The notes under the pieces are model-generated. The model made no database searches, was not told the DNA's origin, and worked only from the letters and a program-made list of their open reading frames with translations. DNA of 64,000 bases from the NCBI GenBank assembly GCA_045804965.1, contig JBJMMD010000037.1, positions 17,955 to 81,954 of the forward strand, read 5' to 3'. The DNA is from CAVTUU01 sp045804965. GTDB lineage: Bacteria; Chloroflexota; Chloroflexia; Thermomicrobiales; UBA6265. Below are positions 16,145 to 25,449 of this stretch, piece after piece (the stretch's first letter is position 1; each line of letters opens with the position of its first letter). Position numbers and translations under genes: made by a program.

Positions 16145-17182
16145 ATGTCGGGTCGCGCTCGGTTTCTCGCGGCGGCCAATCGTCAGCCCGTTGATGCAAC
16201 GCCGGTCTGGTTCATGCGACAGGCCGGTCGTTCTTTGCCGGAGTATCGAAGGTTACGAGAGCGGCATGCGTTTCTCGACGTGGCGAAGACGCCGGAATTG
16301 TGCGTCCAGGCGACGAAGATGCCGGTCCACCGTTTGGGTGTCGATGCAGCCGTCCTCTTCGCCGACATCATGCTCCCGCTCGACGGAATGGGCGTCGAGT
16401 TTGCGATCGAGCCGAACGTCGGTCCTGTGATTGCCAACCCAATCAGGACGGCGATGGACATCGAAGCGTTGCAGGTTATCGACGCCGACGAGGCGACGCC
16501 GTATCTGTTTGAGGCCCTACGGATGTTGCGAAGCGAGCTTGGCGAGTCGGCCGCGTTGCTCGGCTTTGCCGGGGCGCCGTTCACATTGGCCTGCTATCTG
16601 GTCGACGGCAAGGCAACGCGTGAATATCCAAAAACGAAGGCACTGATGTTTGGCGAACCGGAGCTTTGGCACAGGCTCATGGAAACGTTGACCGGCGTCA
16701 CCGTTCGCTATTTGAAGGCGCAGATTGCCGCCGGGGCCGAGGCAGTTCAACTCTTCGACTCTTGGTTGGGTTTGCTTGGGCCACTCGAATATGAAGCCAT
16801 GGTCCTGCCGTATACAACCAATATTTTTCAATCACTGCACGGTCTCGCGCCGGCGATTCATTTCAGCACCGGCACAACATCGCTCTTGCCGCTCATCGCG
16901 TCCTCAGCCGCGGACATTGTCAGTGTCGACTGGCGATTGCCGCTTGATGACGCCTGGCGCTCGATTGGTCACACCCGAGGAATCCAAGGCAATTTGGATC
17001 CCACGATCCTGCTGGCGGGAGAACGAGCAGTCGAATCTGGCGCAAGGGACGTGCTGAAGCGGGCTGGTGGCCGGCCCGGCCACATCTTCAATTTGGGTCA
17101 CGGGATTTTCCCCCAGACCGCTCCTGAATCGCTGGAACGGCTCGTCGATTGGGTTCACCAGTACTCGCCGACCTCTATTTAA
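16145..17182 (+). CDS. hemE: Uroporphyrinogen decarboxylase
   Basis: This 345-residue HemE has the invariant WFMRQAGRSLPEYRRLR, LFADIMLPLDGMG with the catalytic aspartate, FAGAPFTLACYLVDG, QLFDSWLG and GNLDPTILL, and ends in NLGHGIFPQTAPE. It decarboxylates uroporphyrinogen III to coproporphyrinogen III. The ATG at 16145 gives the standard family length; an in-frame GTG at 16088, overlapping the hemQ stop, would add 19 unusual residues and cannot be excluded. It is the last gene of the visible heme operon, before the response regulator. Confidence 0.95.
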   Translation: MSGRARFLAAANRQPVDATPVWFMRQAGRSLPEYRRLRERHAFLDVAKTPELCVQATKMPVHRLGVDAAVLFADIMLPLDGMGVEFAIEPNVGPVIANPIRTAMDIEALQVIDADEATPYLFEALRMLRSELGESAALLGFAGAPFTLACYLVDGKATREYPKTKALMFGEPELWHRLMETLTGVTVRYLKAQIAAGAEAVQLFDSWLGLLGPLEYEAMVLPYTTNIFQSLHGLAPAIHFSTGTTSLLPLIASSAADIVSVDWRLPLDDAWRSIGHTRGIQGNLDPTILLAGERAVESGARDVLKRAGGRPGHIFNLGHGIFPQTAPESLERLVDWVHQYSPTSI

Positions 17183-17299
17183 ACCCGATGAGCGACTGCG
17201 CTTTTTGCTCACGGCGCGAAAAGAAGTGCACACATTAAATCTCGCTATACTTGAATTTAGTTGCACTGCTTGATCGATCGCACAAAGGTAGAGCCGTCG

Positions 17300-18085
17300 T
17301 TGAGCACCAGCCCGGACCCGACAGCACAATTGAATCCTGCTCCGAGGGCAACGGTTCTCGTCGTCGACGATGAAGCGCCGTTGCGCGAGACAGTTGCCTA
17401 TAATCTCAAGCGCGAGGGCTTCGGCGTCGAGTTGGCATCTGATGGCCAGCAAGCACTCGACCTCGCGCGTTCCGGGCGGCCCGATCTCGTCATTCTCGAC
17501 ATCATGCTTCCACATACGGATGGGTTACAGGTTTGCCGCACGCTGCGAGCAGAATCAACGGTGCCGATTCTTCTCCTGTCGGCTCGTTCGGAAGAGTTCG
17601 ATCGGGTTCTCGGTCTCGAGCTTGGAGCGGATGATTACCTGACGAAGCCGTTCGCGATGCGCGAATTGCTCGCCCGAGTCCGCGCGATGTTGCGACGCGT
17701 GCAGATGCAAGCCGGAGACGGCACTACCTCAGGGAACGGCGCCGGAACGCAGCCTCTCGATGGGCGCGACAACAGCGCGACGCTGAGCGCCGGCGACGTC
17801 GTTGTTGATCTCGCGCGGCGGGAAGCGACAATTGCAGACGAGCAGCTTTCGTTAAAACCAAAGGAATTTGATCTTCTCACGTATTTTCTGCGGCATCCTG
17901 GGATCGTGCTCTCCCGAGACGCGCTGCTTCGAGAAGTGTGGGGCTACGATTTTCCGATCGACACGCGAACGGTCGACGTACATGTTCGCGGCCTCAGAGA
18001 GAAGCTCGAGCAGGACCCGAGTCACCCGCAGCGCATCGAGACCGTACGCGGCTACGGCTACCGATTCGCCGCGCCGCGGGACTGA
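17300..18085 (+). CDS. OmpR/PhoB-family response regulator
   Basis: The receiver domain starts ATVLVVDDEAPLRE, with phospho-acceptor D67 in DLVILDIMLP and the lysine in LTKPFAM. After a ~25-residue linker rich in Gly and Thr, the C-terminal winged helix ends with DVHVRGLREKLEQDPSHPQRIETVRGYGYRF-type sequence. It is a DNA-binding transcriptional regulator. The kinase gene follows 20 nt later, so they are a pair. The start is uncertain: TTG 17300 has AAAGGTAGAG upstream, and an in-frame TTG at 17261 would add 13 residues. A -10-like TATACT is at 17246-17251. PhoP/PhoB is the closest named type. Confidence 0.9.
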   Translation: MSTSPDPTAQLNPAPRATVLVVDDEAPLRETVAYNLKREGFGVELASDGQQALDLARSGRPDLVILDIMLPHTDGLQVCRTLRAESTVPILLLSARSEEFDRVLGLELGADDYLTKPFAMRELLARVRAMLRRVQMQAGDGTTSGNGAGTQPLDGRDNSATLSAGDVVVDLARREATIADEQLSLKPKEFDLLTYFLRHPGIVLSRDALLREVWGYDFPIDTRTVDVHVRGLREKLEQDPSHPQRIETVRGYGYRFAAPRD

Positions 18086-18105
18086 CGAGAACGAGCAGAG
18101 GAACC

Positions 18106-19962
18106 ATGGCGTCTGTACCTGGATTCAGTCGAGCCTCGGCCGGCCGTCTCATTCCGAAGACGGTTCGCTGGCGGCTCACGTTGACCTACGTCACCCTCAT
18201 CCTTGTCGTCATGGGCGCGCTCGGCGGCTATCTCGCATACGCCATCCGCGATTTCTACGTCGAGCGCTTGGGCGATCAAATGGCCGAAGAGGCCGTGATG
18301 ATCTCGAAGGCAATCGCCCCTCAAATCGCAACAGGCGATGTCAACCAGATCGACTCCGAAGTGAAAGCGATTGATGAAGGACTCGACGTCCGGATCACCG
18401 TAATCGCGCCTGACGGCACGGTGCTCGGCGACTCCGACGCCGACCCAAGGTCGATGGAAAACCACAGCAACAGACCGGAAGTCCAAGAAGCGCTGTCATC
18501 GGGGTATGGAGAATCCGAGCGCCACAGCGTAACTTTGGACACCGACTTCATGTACATCGCGATGCCAATCGCCAATTCGGGCGGCGCCGTCATGCGCGTC
18601 GCAAAACCGCTAGACGATGTGAATCAAGCAATCGCCAAACTCCGGCGAGCCGTATTGATCGCAGCGATCGTGGCCGCGCTACTAACCGCAGGCGTCGCGA
18701 CCCTCATCTCAGAACGGATCATCGGACCGCTAAATGACCTGCGTAACCAGGTTTCGCGGGTGACCGCGGGTGAGCTCGACGTTGCCGTTGTCCCTGCCGA
18801 ACCGCGGGAATTGGGCGATTTGGCACGTGCCTTCAATATGATGACTGCGAAAGTATCCGAACTCGTCACGGAAAGCGAGCGGTCGCGCGTGCGCTTGGAG
18901 GCAATCTTCGCCAACTTGAGCGATGGGGTGGTGATTGTCGACGATCGTGCGGATGTCGTTGGGATCAATGCCTCAGCGAGCAGGATTCTGAACGCTGGGG
19001 AGGAGTGGGCGATCGGTCAACCCTTTGTCGTCGTTGCGCGGGATCACGAACTGGTGAGCTTGCTGAAGTCGGCAATCGTCGAAAATGAGTTCAAGAGCGC
19101 GACGATTGAGTTCGGCCGTGATTTTCAAGTGGTAGAGGCAGCCGCACAGCCGTTGCATGCTATTGGCGAGCAGCTTGGTATCGTCGTCGTGCGCGACGTT
19201 ACTGAGCTGAAACGGCTGGAGTCGGTCCGTCGCGAGTTCGTTGCCAACGTTTCCCACGAGTTGCGTACGCCCCTCGCCTCGATCAAAGCGCTCGTCGAGA
19301 CGCTGGAGGCTGGAGCACTTGACGACCCCAACGTGTCGATGAAGTTCCTCGGCCGGATCAATGGGGAAGTTGACCGGTTGGCCGCACTCGTCGATGAGCT
19401 GCTCGATCTGGGCAGACTGGAATCCGGCCGCGTCCCGCTCCAACTTGAGCTCATCGGCCCAGCCGATCTCATTACGCACGGCGCCGAGCGATTGCGACCG
19501 CAGACTGAGCGCGCCCATCTCGGCCTGAACATCGACGTCCCGCCTGACCTCCCAGCAGTTCTTGTCGATCGGGGACGGATCGAGCAGGTGCTCCTCAATC
19601 TTGTGCACAATGCTATTAAGTTCACACCGGCGGGAGGCACGATCACAGTGAAGGCAACGGACCTCGACTCCCGTCTTGAGGTGGCTGTTATCGACTCTGG
19701 CGTTGGAATGTCGGAGGCTGAATTGCAACGCGTGTTCGAGCGATTCTACAAAGCGGACCGCTCGCGGCGATCGGACGGCAGCGGTCTTGGGTTGGCGATT
19801 GCAAAACACATCGTGCTGGGACACCAGGGCACAATCGGAGCTGAGAGCACACCGAGCCAAGGTTCGACGTTCTGGTTTACCTTGCCTTTTGCCCAATCGT
19901 CGGGCATTGCGGTGACGCGCCGTCCGGGAGTGCCTGCCCGCGGTGAGTTAACCGTCGCCTAA
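18106..19962 (+). CDS. PhoR-like sensor histidine kinase (TM-sensor-TM-HAMP-PAS-HisKA-HATPase)
   Basis: This 618-residue membrane kinase has TM1 at residues 24-47, an extracytoplasmic sensor domain, TM2 at ~181-203, a HAMP domain, a PAS domain (~265-370), the phospho-acceptor H384 in NVSHELRTPLASIKALVE, and an ATPase domain with NLVHNAIKFTPAGG, DSGVGM and GLGLAIAKHIV. The large outer sensor plus PAS matches the PhoR/WalK class. With the upstream regulator it probably reports on phosphate or envelope state. The ATG at 18106 follows AGAGGA. It lies far from the Pst-type genes that usually accompany PhoPR, none of which is in the window. Confidence 0.92.
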   Translation: MASVPGFSRASAGRLIPKTVRWRLTLTYVTLILVVMGALGGYLAYAIRDFYVERLGDQMAEEAVMISKAIAPQIATGDVNQIDSEVKAIDEGLDVRITVIAPDGTVLGDSDADPRSMENHSNRPEVQEALSSGYGESERHSVTLDTDFMYIAMPIANSGGAVMRVAKPLDDVNQAIAKLRRAVLIAAIVAALLTAGVATLISERIIGPLNDLRNQVSRVTAGELDVAVVPAEPRELGDLARAFNMMTAKVSELVTESERSRVRLEAIFANLSDGVVIVDDRADVVGINASASRILNAGEEWAIGQPFVVVARDHELVSLLKSAIVENEFKSATIEFGRDFQVVEAAAQPLHAIGEQLGIVVVRDVTELKRLESVRREFVANVSHELRTPLASIKALVETLEAGALDDPNVSMKFLGRINGEVDRLAALVDELLDLGRLESGRVPLQLELIGPADLITHGAERLRPQTERAHLGLNIDVPPDLPAVLVDRGRIEQVLLNLVHNAIKFTPAGGTITVKATDLDSRLEVAVIDSGVGMSEAELQRVFERFYKADRSRRSDGSGLGLAIAKHIVLGHQGTIGAESTPSQGSTFWFTLPFAQSSGIAVTRRPGVPARGELTVA

Positions 19963-20205
19963 TACCACGACAGTAAGTCGTTAGAGCGATTCGATTGTCG
20001 AATCTTGTGATCGCTCAAGGCGGATGGATTCATCCTCTCGACCAGCGTAGTACCAATGACTGTCTCGACTGAGTAGAAGTTCAACTCCCACTTCAGTGTG
20101 TATCTTCGGCGACCACAACGTTTCGTCTTCGCCAATGAGCCGAGTCGCCGCGTCGTCATGCCGCCCGATGTCGGGGCCCCTAACTGTGCTGATGACGGCG
20201 GTCGG

Positions 20206-20312
20206 CAGGCGGAGATTCTTCGCTTTCGCTCAGAATGACGGAAGGGTGTGCGCAGAATGACGAGAGACGTAGCACGCAGAATGTAAGTTAGTCGGGAGCG
20301 GAATGACGCGCG
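20206..20312. repeat. Intergenic 'CAGAATGACG' / 'HSERSEES'-type repeat
   Basis: The 470-nt gap 19963-20432 contains the widespread intergenic repeat whose minus strand reads CATTCTGAGCGAAAGCGAAG (around 20220-20240). It is followed by degenerate copies of CAGAATGACG at about 20231, 20252 and 20276 and GGAATGACG near 20300. Its spurious translation is the familiar HSER-K-RIS peptide. The rest of the gap holds no supported gene; a possible -10 (TATAAT, 20375-20380) for trpS lies at its end. Confidence 0.7.
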
Positions 20313-20432
20313 CAAAAAGGCACCTGTGACATTCGTCGAATCGTGAAGCACTGAGAGCTGCAGAGGAACAAGGATATAATCGGAAGGTTGTTTGATAAGT
20401 CACGGTTGGTATTTGGGGGTTGAACGATCGCG

Positions 20433-21497
20433 ATGGCAGTTCAAGATCTTGTGTCCGGGCAAGAGGAAGCAAGCGCTCCTACGAGACAGCGCGTTTTTTC
20501 AGGCATTCAGCCTTCTGGAAATATCCATATTGGGAATTACTTGGGCGCGATCCGTAACTGGGTAGGGCAGCAAGAGTTCTACGACAACATTTTCTGCATC
20601 GTCAATCTTCATGCGATCACACTGCCGACAACCCGAGATTCGCTACTCGCGAATACCCTCAACATGGCGAATACGCTGGTCGCCTCGGGCATCGATCCTG
20701 AAAAGTCGATTCTGTTTTTGCAATCTGATGTGGCGGAACATGCGGAGTTGTCGTGGATTTTGAGCTCTGTCACGCAATTCGGTGAGTTGCGCCGGATGAC
20801 GCAATTCAAAGACAAGGCGGGGAGTCAGGACGAGGCGGTTTCTGCCTCGCTTTTCACCTATCCGGTGCTTCAGGCTGCCGACATTCTCGCATACGACACC
20901 GATCTCGTTCCGGTCGGCGAAGACCAGAAGCAGCACATCGAGCTCGCACGAGATATTGCCCAGCGATTCAATGCACGCTATGGGGCGACCTTTGTCGTGC
21001 CCGCTCCCGACATTAAACCGGAGGGTGCGCGAATCATGGCGCTTGACGATCCGACGAAGAAGATGAGCAAGAGTAGCGGCGGTCCAGGGAGCTATATTGC
21101 ACTAACGGACGATGCCGATACGATTCGCCGAAAAATTCGGCGCGCGGTGACCGATTCAGGAACTGAAGTCAGTGGCGGGCCGGACAAGCCTGCGCTTTCG
21201 AATCTGCTCACAATCTACTCGTTGTTCAGTGGCGACCCAATCTCGCAGGTCGAAGACCGGTATGCCGGCAAGGGATACGGCGCATTCAAACACGATCTTG
21301 GCGAGATCATCGTGGAGGCGGTGGCGCCGATTCAGCGCCGGCTCGCGACGCTCGAAGCGGATCCCACAATTGCGCTCAACACTCTTGCGCGTGGTGCTGA
21401 GCAGGCGCGAGCGATTGCCGAGCGGAAGATGATCGAGGTCAGGGATCGAGTGGGCCTGATTATGAATCGCGAAACGGTCGCTGGCGTGTCGGCGTAG
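20433..21497 (+). CDS. trpS: Tryptophanyl-tRNA synthetase
   Basis: This 354-residue class I synthetase has the HIGH-like motif GNIHIGNYLGA (H32) in the opening FSGIQPSGNIH, and the KMSKS loop in DDPTKKMSKSSGG near residue 210. The DLVPVGEDQKQHIELARDIA segment is typical. It charges tRNA-Trp in the cytoplasm. It has its own leader with a TATAAT about 50 nt upstream. I searched that leader for the T-box AGGGTGG sequence and did not find one. Confidence 0.96.
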   Translation: MAVQDLVSGQEEASAPTRQRVFSGIQPSGNIHIGNYLGAIRNWVGQQEFYDNIFCIVNLHAITLPTTRDSLLANTLNMANTLVASGIDPEKSILFLQSDVAEHAELSWILSSVTQFGELRRMTQFKDKAGSQDEAVSASLFTYPVLQAADILAYDTDLVPVGEDQKQHIELARDIAQRFNARYGATFVVPAPDIKPEGARIMALDDPTKKMSKSSGGPGSYIALTDDADTIRRKIRRAVTDSGTEVSGGPDKPALSNLLTIYSLFSGDPISQVEDRYAGKGYGAFKHDLGEIIVEAVAPIQRRLATLEADPTIALNTLARGAEQARAIAERKMIEVRDRVGLIMNRETVAGVSA

Positions 21498-21622
21498 GGA
21501 GTCGCCGGTGGTCAGCGGAGGGTAGTACTTGAGGGGACTCCCGTTGATCGAACCAAGAATCGCGTGCGCGCCTGCTGCGTCAAGCGGCGAGTTGGCGCTC
21601 CAAGATGCGAGGAGTTTCAGCG

Positions 21623-22696
21623 ATGCCGAAGCGCGTCCATCGAAAAACCGAGGATCGTCAAAATGTTGGAGACAATCCTCAGCAGGAATCGGGAGGACTG
21701 TTCAATGCTCAGCTTCTCGACCAGTTTGAAAATCTTGGGCAGAGCTGGGGCGAGATAAGCTCATATCAAAGGGTCATGAATGCGGTCAACGGCGAGGAGG
21801 TTGACCGCTTGCCGATCTGCTTCTGGCACCACTTTACTCCCGAGGGTTCCGGCAATAAATTGGCAGACGCCACGGTCAAGTTCTTCGATCAAGAGTTCGA
21901 TCTCGACATTATGAAAATCATGCCGGACATCCCTTACCCCTTTCCGCGAGGTTCAATCCGCGCCATCGACGATTGGCGACTGATCGAGCCCATTGACGCA
22001 ATTCGTTCGCGGTTCATGAACGAGTGGATAGTGGCGGTCCAAGTCGTGCGGGCGGCCGTCGGCATTGAAAAGCCGGTGATTGTCACGAAATTCAATCCAC
22101 TCTCCGAGGCAATGCATTTTGCCGCCGACCGGGAAACGTTCTTCGCCCACCTTCGTGAAGCTCCCGTGGTCATCCACGACGCGCTGCACACGATCGCCAT
22201 GAACTTGCAAGCCCAATTTCGGGAGCTGCTTTCAAGTGGCGCGGACGGTGTGTTCTTCGCGCTTCAGGGCTGCAGCAAGGACATCATGTCCGAGGAGCAG
22301 TATCGAGAATTCGGCCGTCCCTACGACCTGATTGCCCTGCAAGGCGCCCAGAGCGGATGGCTGAACGTCCTCCACATTCATGGCGAACGGGATCTACATT
22401 TCGACCTTGTCCTCGACTATCCGGTCAGCGTGCTCAGCTGGTCCGATCGGCTCGCTGGTCCGAGCCTGCGCGAGGCGCGAGGCATGACAAGCAAATGCCT
22501 GATGGGCGGTTGGCATGAGTTCGGTGCGCTCTCGAGCGGCCCGGAGAAAGCAATCTTGGACGAAGCAAAGGATGCACTTGCCCAAACCGGTGGTCGCAAG
22601 TTCATTCTGGCAAACGGATGTTCAGTTCCGGACGAAACCGACGAGAAGTGGCTGCACTACGCGCGCGACATCGTGGATAGCCTGAAGGTGCATTAG
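21623..22696 (+). CDS. Uroporphyrinogen decarboxylase (URO-D) superfamily protein, not HemE
   Basis: The 357-residue protein has the URO-D barrel pattern: YQRVMNAVNGEEVDRLPIC, an EYR/QYREFGRPYD segment, GGWHEFGAL and LANGCSVPDET near the C-terminus. It lacks the RQAGR substrate loop of HemE and is only distantly like it. In the methyltransferase branch (MtaA/CmuA) metal ligands are H-x-C plus a late Cys; here the matching places read LHIHG (H-x-H) and NGC. Its reaction is unknown. AGGAG 8 nt before the ATG at 21623 decides the start, although similarity to relatives begins nearer an internal ATG at 21776. Its stop overlaps the convergent MFS gene by 4 nt. Confidence 0.78.
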   Translation: MPKRVHRKTEDRQNVGDNPQQESGGLFNAQLLDQFENLGQSWGEISSYQRVMNAVNGEEVDRLPICFWHHFTPEGSGNKLADATVKFFDQEFDLDIMKIMPDIPYPFPRGSIRAIDDWRLIEPIDAIRSRFMNEWIVAVQVVRAAVGIEKPVIVTKFNPLSEAMHFAADRETFFAHLREAPVVIHDALHTIAMNLQAQFRELLSSGADGVFFALQGCSKDIMSEEQYREFGRPYDLIALQGAQSGWLNVLHIHGERDLHFDLVLDYPVSVLSWSDRLAGPSLREARGMTSKCLMGGWHEFGALSSGPEKAILDEAKDALAQTGGRKFILANGCSVPDETDEKWLHYARDIVDSLKVH

Positions 22697-23886
22697 GCCG
22701 GCACAGGCGGCTGCGCGGAGTGTTGGCGAATCTCATTGACGATCCGGCGCGCGACGACCACGACGGCGAGGCCACCAAACGCGACGCCGGCAAGGGCAAT
22801 GCGCGTCGAGGCGAAGGTCGAAACCATGCCGGCGAGAAACGGCGCGACTGCGATTCCCGCATATCCAACCAATAACACCGCGCCCGAGGCGGCGCCCGGC
22901 GCCGTCGGATTCGCGAGTCCGACGAGACTGAGTGTCGTCGGCGCCATGCCCGCGAGGCCAAATCCAGCGATGGCGCAGCCGGCAACGGCGACGGCGGCGT
23001 TTGGTCCGGCCGCGATCAGGAGACCGCCGAGCATTGTTACACACCCCTGAAACAAGAGCATGCGTATAGCGCCGATTCGCGCGTTTAGCGGTCCGTTGCC
23101 GAAGCGGCCAATTGCCATCGCCGCTCCGTTCAATGAAAGGGCGATCACGGTGACCGACTTGGCATAGTGGCGCTCGTCTTGAAAGTAGATTCCCACCCAT
23201 TGCGCGATCAGTAACTCCGATGCAAAGGCGATTCCCGCGATGGCCGCGAGATCGCGATTTGTTCGGTTCTTGAGCAGATAAAGCGCGTGCAGCGGCGAAT
23301 GTTCCTGCTCGGGAGCGAGCGACGGAGGCGCTTCCTGCTTGAGCGAGACCAACGCAAACACAGCGAGACCGGCGAACATGACCGCGATCACCGCGTAGAC
23401 CGACTTGTAGTCGCCTCCTAACCAGATCAGGAGGCCGGCAACAAGCGGTCCGATCAACGAGCCGACACTGAACGTCGCGTGTAACGGGCCCATAATGTGG
23501 CGGCGAGTCGAGCGCTCCACATCCATCGCCAGCGCGTTGTTCGAGAGGTCAAGCGCGGTGACGCCGATTCCCTGGATGATGAGCAGGAGGACAAGGATCC
23601 CGACGACGGAGCCAAAGATGATGCCGACCGCCGGGATGACCGTAATCGCGAGGGAGACAGCTAGCAGCAGGCGCTTGTCGAAGCGGTCCGCAAGTCTGCC
23701 GCCGAAAACCAGGACCGGCAATCCAGCGATGACGCCTAGACTCTGTGCCAAACCAAACACGCCCTTTGAGATACCGAAGGCATCGATGACGTCGTTCCAA
23801 AGCACGCCACCGCCGCCGTAAAGCACTCCGAGTCCCACAAAGCTGGACAGCATGAGAGCGAGCAGTGATGTTGCATTAGCCGGCAT
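22693..23886 (-). CDS. Major facilitator superfamily transporter
   Basis: From the ATG at 23886 this is a 397-residue protein of about 12 hydrophobic segments, with the MFS loop signature GGRLADRFDKR between helices 2 and 3 and a glycine-rich second half. A frame upstream of this ATG stays open for 62 arginine-rich codons that do not look like a membrane protein. MFS carriers use ion gradients to move small solutes or drugs; the substrate is unknown. Converging with the URO-D gene, it shares a 4-nt stop overlap. Confidence 0.86.
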   Translation of the reverse strand: MPANATSLLALMLSSFVGLGVLYGGGGVLWNDVIDAFGISKGVFGLAQSLGVIAGLPVLVFGGRLADRFDKRLLLAVSLAITVIPAVGIIFGSVVGILVLLLIIQGIGVTALDLSNNALAMDVERSTRRHIMGPLHATFSVGSLIGPLVAGLLIWLGGDYKSVYAVIAVMFAGLAVFALVSLKQEAPPSLAPEQEHSPLHALYLLKNRTNRDLAAIAGIAFASELLIAQWVGIYFQDERHYAKSVTVIALSLNGAAMAIGRFGNGPLNARIGAIRMLLFQGCVTMLGGLLIAAGPNAAVAVAGCAIAGFGLAGMAPTTLSLVGLANPTAPGAASGAVLLVGYAGIAVAPFLAGMVSTFASTRIALAGVAFGGLAVVVVARRIVNEIRQHSAQPPVPA

Positions 23887-24169
23887 TGTCCTGCGGCCTG
23901 ATGCGGTGGCGGGTTCCGTGCTTGGGATTGTTCTTGTGGAATCGAGGGTCACGGCGGCCGTCCTTATGTTTGCCACGGATCTGGAACGGCGTCGCGCATA
24001 GACCCTTGACGGAGATCGTGTTGCAATCGCTGATTGTGCCATAGGTCGCGCACGACCGGGCAAGGCGCGCACGTGGGGAAGCGAGCGGCTACCCCGTGCA
24101 ATCGGCAGTTGCAGACGGCAGCAAAGGCGCTTGCAGTCCCGCTCCGATTACGAGCCCTATAACCGGTGC

Positions 24170-25246
24170 CTATTCTGTCAGCGCGGTCGCGGCCTGAGCC
24201 GCTTGAGCTTCTTCTTGCTTGGCAAAAATGTTCGTCGAGTGGCCGGGATCAAGGCGGGCGCTGGGGTCGTAATAGGTGACAGCGTGATTCACCGCGGTCA
24301 CCGCTTCGGCCGCACCGGTCGCGATGAGCTTGAACTTGGCGGGGTAGTGAACGATGTCTCCAGCGCCGTAGACACCCGGGATGTTCGTCTCCATCGTGAT
24401 CTTGTCAACAACGATTTGGTTGCGATTGAGCTCGAATCCCCATGTTTTGAGCGGCCCAATGTCGGCAACAAACCCGATTGCCACGATCAGTTCTTGGGCA
24501 GGGATCTGCGTTTCGGTGGCGCTTGCATCCTTGTACGTGACGCCGCTCAATCGTCCGTTGTCCGTCTGAATTGCGACGATCTCGCAGCCAGGAAAGCGAA
24601 GATCGGCTGAGGACGTTTCGAGCTCCTTGACCGTCTTTTCGTGAGCTCGGAACTTCGACCGGTGGATCAGGGTGACATGCTTGGCGAGCGGTTCCAGGGT
24701 GATGCCCCAATCGACCGCGGAATCTCCGCCGCCCACGATGACGACGTCCTTGTCGCGGAAGTCTTCGACGCGCTTCGCGAAGTAATGGACGCCCTTGCCT
24801 TCGAGCTCGGAGATACCAGGCAGTGCGATCCGCTTGGGTTCAAAAGCCCCGACGCCAGCGCAGACGATGACCGTTTTACTGAATCGCTCGCCCTGACTTG
24901 TCGTCAGTTTGAGGATGCCGTCTGCTAAGCGCTCCAGGCCGAGCACTTCTTCCTTCAAGCGGATAGCGGGCTCATCGCGCAGGGCCTGAATGACCATCTG
25001 CTCAACGAAATCCTTCGCCAAAACTTTCGGGAAGCCAGCGACATCGTAGATATATTTTTCTGGATAGATCGCAGTGAGCGCCCCACCTGGTTCTTCGAGC
25101 GAGTCGAGCACCTGAGTGCGAGCGCCGCGCATTCCCGCGTAAAAGGCGGCGAAGAGACCGGTCGGGCCGGCGCCGATGATCGTGATGTCGTAAATGTCGC
25201 GGGCGGGTTCGGTTCCATTGACCGAGGCGCCGATGCCATTTGTCAC
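24170..25246 (-). CDS. Ferredoxin/flavodoxin-NADP+ reductase, thioredoxin-reductase-like (YumC type)
   Basis: This 358-residue flavoprotein has an FAD-binding IIGAGPTGLFAAFYAGMRG (residues ~23-41) and an NADPH-binding VVIVGGGDSAVDW, ending in a GDI(V)HYPAKFKL-type segment with GAAEAVTAVNHA. The thioredoxin-reductase CxxC is missing, which marks the homodimeric FNR branch (YumC/TR-like). It passes electrons between NADPH and ferredoxin or flavodoxin. The GTG at 25246 has GGGAG about 11 nt before it. It stands alone and is divergent from the aminotransferase gene. Confidence 0.9.
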   Translation of the reverse strand: MTNGIGASVNGTEPARDIYDITIIGAGPTGLFAAFYAGMRGARTQVLDSLEEPGGALTAIYPEKYIYDVAGFPKVLAKDFVEQMVIQALRDEPAIRLKEEVLGLERLADGILKLTTSQGERFSKTVIVCAGVGAFEPKRIALPGISELEGKGVHYFAKRVEDFRDKDVVIVGGGDSAVDWGITLEPLAKHVTLIHRSKFRAHEKTVKELETSSADLRFPGCEIVAIQTDNGRLSGVTYKDASATETQIPAQELIVAIGFVADIGPLKTWGFELNRNQIVVDKITMETNIPGVYGAGDIVHYPAKFKLIATGAAEAVTAVNHAVTYYDPSARLDPGHSTNIFAKQEEAQAAQAATALTE

Positions 25247-25449
25247 CGGTGAGAAACTCCCATTGAATCTGCCCTACCTTCGCGGAAGGGCGAGACGGAC
25301 CATCTCGCCGGTAGCATTTTAGCATTGGGACGCCGCCGAAGCCTTTGTGCGCTCCGCACAGTGCCCCAATCATTGGTCGCCAACGTTTCCGATAGAATGG
25401 GCGAAATCGACAGATCGACTCGGTCTGTGTGCGGAGGAGAAATTCGTTG

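Noticed and set aside
17938..18105. Longer start for the PhoR-like kinase
   Set aside because: The first 56 codons overlap the response regulator in another frame and are arginine-rich; AGAGGA before 18106 and TM1 at residue 24 fit the shorter protein.
19959..20351. A minus-strand open frame of ~130 codons before trpS
   Set aside because: Its middle translates the CAGAATGACG intergenic repeat (HSER-K-RIS), and it is arginine-rich with no family features. It is shadow sequence of a repeat.
20313..20432. T-box or trp leader in front of trpS
   Set aside because: No AGGGTGG T-box, specifier loop or Trp-rich leader peptide was found.
24073..24169. Possible tRNA gene
   Set aside because: No acceptor-stem, T-loop GTTCGA or CCA end could be assembled.
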